From NCBI GenBank assembly GCA_019828595.1, contig JAHQRK010000001.1, forward strand, positions 372,001 to 436,000: DNA of 64,000 nucleotides, read 5' to 3'. Made by a program: the position numbers and the translations under genes. Below are positions 57,661 through 64,000 of the stretch, piece by piece. Within the stretch, counting starts at the first letter, position 1. Every line of letters starts with the position of its first letter. The notes below the pieces were generated by a model. That model saw only the letters and a program-made list of their open reading frames with translations, ran no database searches and was not told the DNA's origin. Origin of the DNA: Aphanomyces cochlioides (lineage: Eukaryota > Oomycota > Saprolegniomycetes > Saprolegniales > Verrucalvaceae).

Positions 57661-58065
57661 GTTTCAAAATGAGTGCGTGTTTATGATGACGTATAAATAT
57701 GCAAAAATTCCAGCCAATCGTAATTCAATAAAATAGAATAATGTATTTTGATTGGCTATTTAATTCGGCGTTACTCCGAATACTTGTTCTGAGATTGCAG
57801 CAATTGTGAAAATGTATCTTCCGGCGTGGACACAGCAGCTGAAAGACCTTCCAAATGGACATGGTAGTGTCTTACAGGAGTGTGAAGAGCCGCCTGGTCG
57901 ACAAGGTGAGAGACATTTGGTCAAACAGCCGCGAAATAAGCCATGGAAATCCGTGGATTGCTTTTCATCCTGATAAAATCAACCAATCAAAACGCAAATA
58001 TCATATTTGGATGATTTTGATTGGTTTATATCTGAAACTATCATTTCGCAACTGCAGAGTGATAC
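57661..58065. promoter_or_regulatory. Divergent region between P4H copies 1 and 2
   Basis: 405 bp between divergent ATGs. Two similar stretches occur: CAATCGTAATTCAATAAAAT...TTTGATTGGCTATTTAATT near 57715-57770 and GATTTTGATTGGTTTATAT near 58013-58031. The repeated TTTGATTGG contains an inverted CCAAT box (ATTGG). Confidence 0.4.
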
Positions 58066-60065
58066 ATGGACAAGCCAACTGCGATCAACGACACCAGTAG
58101 ACTAGCCAAGACTGATGAAACAACGCTCCCTGGGCGCTCGAGAAACGCCAGAGCCTACGCCTGGAGCTATGCTTTAGTAGCTCTAGCCGTAGCTGTAGCT
58201 CTGGCGTCGATCCGGATTGAAATGATGAGCTTGCCATGGCCATTCCACAACGACACGACAATCCACACAAGTTCCTCCTTGTTTGCACCACTGGACGATC
58301 GATACGACGGCGATCTTTACAAAATCACAACTAGAAAGCTCTTGACATCAGATGTACCGTGTACAAAGCCAGACATCCTTGGAGATTTGACCCATGTCGA
58401 CGACGTTCTCGGCCGTGCGGATCAACTCCGTCAAGATGGAAAAGTCTTCCTCATGCTCAACGGTCAAAACGAAGGCGTCTACGCCGAATGGACCAAGGAA
58501 AATGGCTGCTTACATGCTTTAGCTGAGACCGCGGCACTCGTCCTAGGCTCGGATCCCGACTACTTTGCCAACGGACTTCGTCTGTACAACGGCATGGGAT
58601 ATCCCATCACCACCGCCGACGAATTGGACGCTGAGCGCGTTGCGTATATTCTGGTCGACTTCCAAATCTGGGTCTGGCCTGGCATTCACGTCGGCTACAC
58701 GCGCATCGTGGATAATGTCAAGATGACGACAATCTCGCTGGTGCCGCTCGTATTCGACTCGGAAGGTTTCTTCACGCTCGAGGAAGCGAATCTCATCATC
58801 GAGCACGGCTCTGTCAATCTAAAGCGTTCTCGTGTCGTGGGAACTGACGATGGTTATCATTCCCACCGAACAAGTTTCACAGCGTACTTGGACAACTCAG
58901 TCTTCACGCGAGACTTTTGTGTCCGAACAGCTCGTGCGGTATGAAGCTGGTCAATTCTTCCGAGAGCATCACGATTATTTTCCATCCAAGTTTAAGCGGA
59001 GTGACGCGGACATAGCGCTGGTGCAATTTGTCACGTGGTGCAAATGGGCTGCTTCAGTCATTGATGCCATGGACGATCGATCAACCTCACCACAAGATTT
59101 CCATCCTGGCAATCGACTGCATCCTGATGCAAATGACAAAGTTGCGTGGCAACTTGAGCTGGTAAAGAAGCTCTTGGAGCCTATCATTGCATCATGGACG
59201 TCACGCTCCAATACGCCCGCGCTGCAGTACAAGTTGTTCAATGCTAAGAGTACATTTGACTGATTGTACTGCGGTAGGGTTCCAAAGGAGCCGTCCAGTG
59301 GCACTGCACAATACTTTCGTTGGATCCACTGGGCCCAAGAACGCATTGCGCACTTGGGCGACGACGCTCCAGCTCAGGTTCTTCCAACTGGCGAAGACTA
59401 CCCGAGTTTCGCGAGCTATTTCCAAAATCAAGTAAGCCACAAATATCCTCAACGCTCACTGCATTGTTGACATTGAGTAGCTCGTCCAGATCATCTTGGA
59501 AGACCACGCGATAGACGATCTCGTGGCCATCTTGGGCAAAGAAGCGGCCGAGTGGCTTCATGCCAACAAAGATGTTCCTGATGTTATCATCAATGGGCAT
59601 AGTGAGAACGCCAAGACATTAGATCTCGCGATTCAAGCATGGACGAAGCGGGCAGGTCTTGATCTCTCTGCGTACGACTTGCCCAAGCACGTCTAGGAGT
59701 ATGAACCGAATCGCTTCGCGACGCTCTTCTTGTACTTGAACGATGTGGACGAAGGCGGTGAGACGGTCTTCCCACTGTCGAAGGAGCGCTTGATCTCGAA
59801 TATCGACCGCGTTGGCATGGAAGAATGCTCGGAAGGGCTTGCCGTCCCTCCAACGAAACTCCACGCCGCTCTTTTATGCTCAAACCCCCGACAACCAACT
59901 TGACCCGATGAGTTTGCACGGCGGCTGTCCTCCGGCGAAAGGCATCAAGTGTAAGTTGATCAATTCCAGCTCAGGCAATGCCATGATCGTGTTTGTCTAA
60001 TCGGTGCCAATTTGTTCGCATGGAGCGCAGATGCTGACGAAAGCTACAACTATCTTCGAGCCTAA
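58066..60065 (+). pseudogene. Prolyl 4-hydroxylase copy 2, decayed
   Basis: Starts like a normal copy (MDKPTAINDTSRLAKTDE, anchor AWSYALVALAVAVALASI) and contains the iron-site block YEAGQFFREHHDYF and the C-terminal NRFATLFLYLNDVDEGG and SLHGGCPPAKGIK. Lesions compared with copy 3: a deletion of ~17 codons plus a frameshift near 58918, just before the iron site; loss of about 45 codons near 59160-59180; an in-frame TAG at 59694-59696; a one-base frameshift near 59870; and the last intron acceptor changed from AG to AA at 59999-60000. The reading therefore stops at 58942 in the first frame. Nucleotides 58388-58809 are nearly identical to copy 3. Confidence 0.82.
58388..58809 (+). repeat. 422-bp tract shared with 61053-61474 (420/422 identical)
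   Basis: Ungapped match from TGACCCATGTCGAC to CACGGC. The only differences are TCG/ACG (Ser/Thr codon near 58758) and GAG/GAA (near 58803). Sequence outside the tract is clearly more diverged on both sides. Partner tract: 61053-61474 in copy 3. Confidence 0.88.
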
Positions 60066-60664
60066 TTTTCATATCGAATGGTTTTCCCGCCTGTGCCGCT
60101 TATTTGTCAGTCGGACGTCCTTGATTAGGACTGAGTGCTCAGTACCGAGCAGTGCAAATCGACTAAGTAAGTCACGGAGAACTTGTAGTGCCTCCAATGC
60201 ACTCTACCGTCATGGCATCATCGCAGGCATTGCAATGGGCATTTTCAGGATTCCCGTTTCGATTCCGTCCATCCTCTCATCTTACAGTTAATTATCGCAG
60301 TGGGTGTAACAAGAGTCATCTTCACAACACACTTTATCCGTGGGAGCTCCTATAAAGAATGGCAAATTGGAAATGTGCGGCTGGGGTCGATTGACCTCCA
60401 TCTTCTCCCAGAAATGTCGAAAAAGTCGTCATTTCGCTCTGTACCTCTCAGGCATCAAAACTAGAAGACTTTTCACACACGTGAGACCGCCGATCGCCGG
60501 CGAAATCCTCCCAACCCGCGACTTCTCCATGGCGGTGTCGGCGTTGCAAGCATCAAAATCAAATTCTAATTTTAGAAAAGAGACAGAAATATCTCTCATC
60601 TTTGATCTGATTGGCTCATTTTATACGGCATGTCACGACATGCCACTTGGCAAAGCGCATCCTG
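60066..60664. other. Intergenic, 599 bp
   Basis: No gene recognised; likely contains the promoter of P4H copy 3. A short + open frame (60340-60675) overlaps the start of copy 3 in another frame and has no family features. Confidence 0.35.
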
Positions 60665-62911
60665 ATGGCCGTTGAGAAGACCGCGCGGGGCCGCAAGGCC
60701 AGAAAGGACGACCAGCCGCAGCCTGAAGCGGAGAAAAGCCCGAGAGAGCTGTATGTGGTGAAGAGAGAGCCGTATTATGGCTTGTTTACGTGGTGGTATG
60801 GCGTCATCATCCTCATTTCACTCGTCACGGGATACATGATCGGCAGACATCTCCTCAAGGAGAGAGAACTCCCCGACAGCATTCGAATGCTCGTTGAGGA
60901 CTTGCTCTTTGAGGAAAAAGTCGTGCCGATCCCATCGACAGACCTCTTTGCTCCCGTTGGAAACAAGTACGAAAGCGAGATTGTCCAAATCTCGACGAGA
61001 AAGCTCCTTACCCCAGATCCATCTTGCCCAGAACCGGTCGTCCTAGACGCTGTGACCCATGTCGACGACGTTCTCGGCCGTGCGGATCAACTCCGTCAAG
61101 ATGGAAAAGTCTTCCTCATGCTCAACGGTCAAAACGAAGGCGTCTACGCCGAATGGACCAAGGAAAATGGCTGCTTACATGCTTTAGCTGAGACCGCGGC
61201 ACTCGTCCTAGGCTCGGATCCCGACTACTTTGCCAACGGACTTCGTCTGTACAACGGCATGGGATATCCCATCACCACCGCCGACGAATTGGACGCTGAG
61301 CGCGTTGCGTATATTCTGGTCGACTTCCAAATCTGGGTCTGGCCTGGCATTCACGTCGGCTACACGCGCATCGTGGATAATGTCAAGATGACGACAATCT
61401 CGCTGGTGCCGCTCGTATTCGACACGGAAGGTTTCTTCACGCTCGAGGAAGCGAATCTCATCATCGAACACGGCAGCGCCAAGCTCGAACGATCTCCAGT
61501 CGACAGTCCTGACGCAGTTGGCGGCTATCACTCGGACCGCACGAGCCACACGGCGTTCTTGAACGACTCGCAGTTCACGAGGAACTTCCGAACGCGCACG
61601 GCGAGCCTGGCGCGCCTTCCCAGTCCGTCGTTTGTCGAACGCATGCAGCTCGTGCGGTACGAAGCGGGGCAGTTCTTCCGCAAACACGAAGATTACTTCC
61701 GCTCCAAGTCGTTCCTCGGCAAGAAAGAAGTCGCGTGGGGACAATACACGACTTGGTGCAACTGGGCCGCGTCGACCATTGACGCCATGGAAGACCGATC
61801 GACTTTGCCGGAAGACTTTCATCCTGGCAACCGATTGTATCCCCGCGCCGACGACGAATTCGAATGGCAGCTCGAACTCCTCAAGCTCTTCCTCGCTGAT
61901 ACAGTCGACACGACGTTCTACTCGGACCGCGGCGACGTTGAATGGAAGGTCTGGATCGAGGAGAATGTTGCCAACAACGCTCAAGGCATCATTGGCATCC
62001 TCCTCAAGGACAAAGCGTACATGCTCGAGCACATCATCGCGTCGTGGTCTTCACGCACCAACACGCCCGCGTTGCAGTACACGTAAGTTCAGTATTCCTT
62101 GCAATTCTCATCCTCATTCACTCTGGATAGGATTCCAAAGGAACCGCCGAGCGCCGTCTCGCAGTACTTTCGATGGATCCGCTGGGCGAAAGAACTCATT
62201 GCCGACTTGGGAAACAAAGCTCCCGTCCATGTCCGCACGAACGGCAAGGACTACCCGTCCTTCTACCGCCGCTTCCAGAACGATGTAAGCTGCAACTCCT
62301 CATGACGACTGACTCATACGGATTAGTTGGTCAATTACATCTTGAAGGACCACACGACGGAAGATCTCGTCGCTATCCTCGGCCAGGAATGGGCCGACTG
62401 GCTCGAGACGAACAAGGCAGCGTACGATGTGATCATTGACGGCGCGCGCCACAATCCCATCATATTTGACTTGGCCGTTCAAGCGTGGACGAAACGCGCG
62501 GGTCCTGGTCTCTTTGACTACCAGCCTCCTGCGCAGTTGAAACACTTTGAGCCGAATCGCTTCGTGACGCTCTTCTTGTACTTGAACGACGTGGACGAAG
62601 GTGGTGAGACGGTCTTCCCGCACTCGAAAGAACGCTTTGTGACCAACATTGCGCGCGAAGGCATGGACGAATGCTCGGAGGGTCTTGCCGTCCCTCCAAC
62701 CAAGCTGCACGCGTCGTTGTTCTACGCCCAAACGCCTGACAACGAGTTGGATCCCATGAGTTTGCACGGCGGCTGTCCTCCCGCCAAGGGCGTCAAATGT
62801 AAGTCTTCACTGTCCAACTTGGAGCTGACTGCAATCTTTGTGCTAGTTGGAGCGAACTCCTTCACGTGGAATGCCGACGCCGACGAAGGTTCCGACGCCT
62901 GGGGCTTCTAA
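60665..62911 (+). CDS. Prolyl 4-hydroxylase with split catalytic domain, copy 3
   Basis: Exons 60665-62082, 62131-62284, 62327-62798 and 62847-62911; 702 aa. Exons 2 and 3 have the same lengths (154 and 472 nt) as in copy 1. ATG 60665 (MAVEKTARGRKARKDD) precedes a membrane anchor (LFTWWYGVIILISLVTGYMI). Iron site YEAGQFFRKHEDYF (CAC 61685, GAT 61691). The core resumes at EPNRFVTLFLYLNDVDEGG (~62549), then LHASLFYAQTPDNELDP, SLHGGCPPAKGVK and FTWNADADEG. The inserted part has module A (61745-62080, 112 aa) and module B (62165-62521 less the intron, 105 aa), which share Y..W..WA, W..W.E.N and W..R...P.L..Y. All iron and 2-oxoglutarate ligands are present, so the enzyme should be active; substrate unknown. 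Confidence 0.87.
61053..61474 (+). repeat. 422-bp tract shared with 58388-58809
   Basis: Partner of the tract in P4H copy 2; see that entry for boundaries and the two differences. Confidence 0.88.
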
Positions 62912-63016
62912 TCCACATCATCATGTCCATCTAACATGTTTCTTCCATCCGCAATGTCATGTTCATGTCGTACTCCGATGAAAGGTCGAAAGGGTCGACG
63001 TTCCACTTGTTTTCTC

Positions 63017-63067
63017 TTCACATGGAACGTCGACGCCGACGAAGGCGCGAGTGCGCTTGGCTTTTAC
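63017..63067 (+). pseudogene. Orphan copy of the last P4H exon
   Basis: Reads FTWNVDADEGASALGFY, against FTWNADADEGSDAWGF plus stop at the end of copy 3 about 150 bp upstream. The stop codon is changed to TAC and no other P4H sequence accompanies it. Confidence 0.7.
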
Positions 63068-63367
63068 CATATTTGACATGTTATAGCGGTGTATTTTTAA
63101 GGTGCACAAAATGGAATTTGTATGCACAGGAAAACTTTGAACGGAAATACAGTCTAGACTGTCAGGAAGAAAACATATCAAAATTTATATTTTTGAAAAC
63201 TTATATATTCATGTACGAAAAATGGGAGGATTAGTTTATCGAACTCTGATCGCCACACCACCGGCGTCGCCGACGGTCCCGAACACTTCATGGAGGAAAT
63301 TCAAATTTTGAATTCAAATCAACTGAGAGGCACTTATTGAGAACACTTCAATAATTAACTGTATATA

Positions 63368-64000
63368 ATGAGCCCCGTGGATATCAAGCCGCCACTTAAG
63401 TCTACCAGAAAGCTCTTCATGACAAATGCCCAAAAGGCACGAGTGGCCGAGCATGCAAAAGACAACCCAAAGAAGACACTACGAGAACTGTGCGTCTGGG
63501 CATTTCATAACATGCAACTTCCATCGATACCCTCTGCCCCAGCGATCCATCGCGCTCTGAAGCAAGTCTTGGATCGCAATCAACCCGAGCTGAAGATGCG
63601 AAAGCGAGTGACCTCCGAGAGATTAGAAATGGATCTACTCGAGTGGCTCGAGGATTGTGAAACCTATGGCATCAAGATCACTTATGATGCAATCAAAGAA
63701 TATGCGGCTGAGATCAGCGCGACGTAAGACAGAGTCAATTTGACCTTTTCACAAGGCTGGGTTTGCAGTCCTTTGGCTCGCCACAAAATGGGTCGAAAAT
63801 ATGTTCACGGGGAGTCTTTGTCAGTCGATGAAACTGTCATCGAAGAAGGCCGCAAGGACGTGCAAGAAATGACGATGTTTTATGAAGCAAGTGAAGTCTA
63901 CAATTTTGATGAAACTGCCTACTTTTACGGCAAAGGTCACACGAGCACGATCTCAAGAAAGAGTGCCAATGGGCGCAAGGATGAAAAATCGAATCACCCT
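63368..64000 (+). CDS. pogo/Tigger-type transposase, 5' part
   Basis: Exon 1 63368-63723 (MSPVDIKPPLKSTRKL), 45-nt intron 63724-63768, exon 2 to the window edge; the frame is open throughout. The N-terminal part has the helix-turn-helix/CENP-B-like layout (MTNAQKARVAEHAKDNPKKT, LELCVW-like helices, then a second helical block MDLLEWLEDCETYGIKITYD). The catalytic start follows with the diagnostic VYNFDETAYFYGKG, holding the first Asp of the DDE triad, and SRKSANGRKDEKSN. Typical of DDE_1 transposases of the Tc1/mariner superfamily. No inverted end could be found because the 3' part is outside. Could still be intact. Confidence 0.75.

Noticed and set aside
61208..62032. 274-aa minus-strand ORF across P4H copy 3
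   Set aside because: It is the antisense shadow of a clearly coding exon; the sense strand has all catalytic motifs.
1..64000. CRISPR arrays, operons and ribosome binding sites
   Set aside because: Spliceosomal introns in nearly every gene show a eukaryotic nuclear sequence; the only regular array (30862-31091) has no spacers.

Overview
The window is nuclear DNA of a eukaryote, most likely a saprolegnialean oomycete (Saprolegnia, Achlya, Thraustotheca or Aphanomyces type). The evidence is very dense gene packing, spliceosomal introns almost all 37-54 nt long with GT...AG ends, cilium genes (EFHB, CFAP263) beside trafficking and peroxisome genes, FYVE/ankyrin and DDHD/PH proteins of oomycete type, and a mix of Mutator, Harbinger and pogo transposon remains. 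Exons were joined by hand. For every complete multi-exon model that I summed, the coding length came out as a multiple of three.

Layout. 1-5.5 kb: 5'-part of a polycystin-type channel (-), SEH1 nucleoporin (-), dynamitin (+), EFHB (-). 5.5-19.4 kb: four paralogous DDHD-type lipases with a C-terminal PH domain (three +, one -), interrupted by an ankyrin gene and a 1.6-kb stretch without a firm gene; one copy also carries a PX domain. 19.5-24.3 kb: vacuolar sorting receptor (-), CFAP263 (+), DCAF7/WDR68 (+). 25-35.5 kb: two paralogous leucine-rich-repeat genes flanking a transposon island. The island holds a broken Harbinger transposase, an unknown ORF, and a Mutator-like element with 77-bp inverted ends, a decayed MULE transposase, a spliced companion gene and a 24-bp palindromic tandem array. 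35.9-48.4 kb: a MORN gene (-) head to head, 61 bp apart, with an 11.2-kb gene (+; 18 introns, 3464 aa) for a multi-C2 / SAM / EF-hand protein. 48.7-54.8 kb: exocyst SEC5 (+), PEX3 (-), a small complex I B12-like subunit (+) and an ankyrin-FYVE protein (-). 55.2-63.1 kb: three prolyl 4-hydroxylase paralogues (one -, two +). The middle one is a pseudogene that shares a 422-bp almost identical tract with its neighbour, and a stray copy of the last exon lies downstream. 63.4 kb to the end: 5'-part of a pogo/Tigger-type transposase.

Most interesting: the prolyl 4-hydroxylases have their catalytic jelly roll interrupted by about 250 residues, which I read as two tandem copies of an unknown ~105-112-residue helical module. 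Next are the gene conversion tract and pseudogene in the same cluster, the giant C2/SAM/EF-hand protein (which includes a probable GC-AG intron), the DDHD lipase array, and the Mutator element with its palindromic array.
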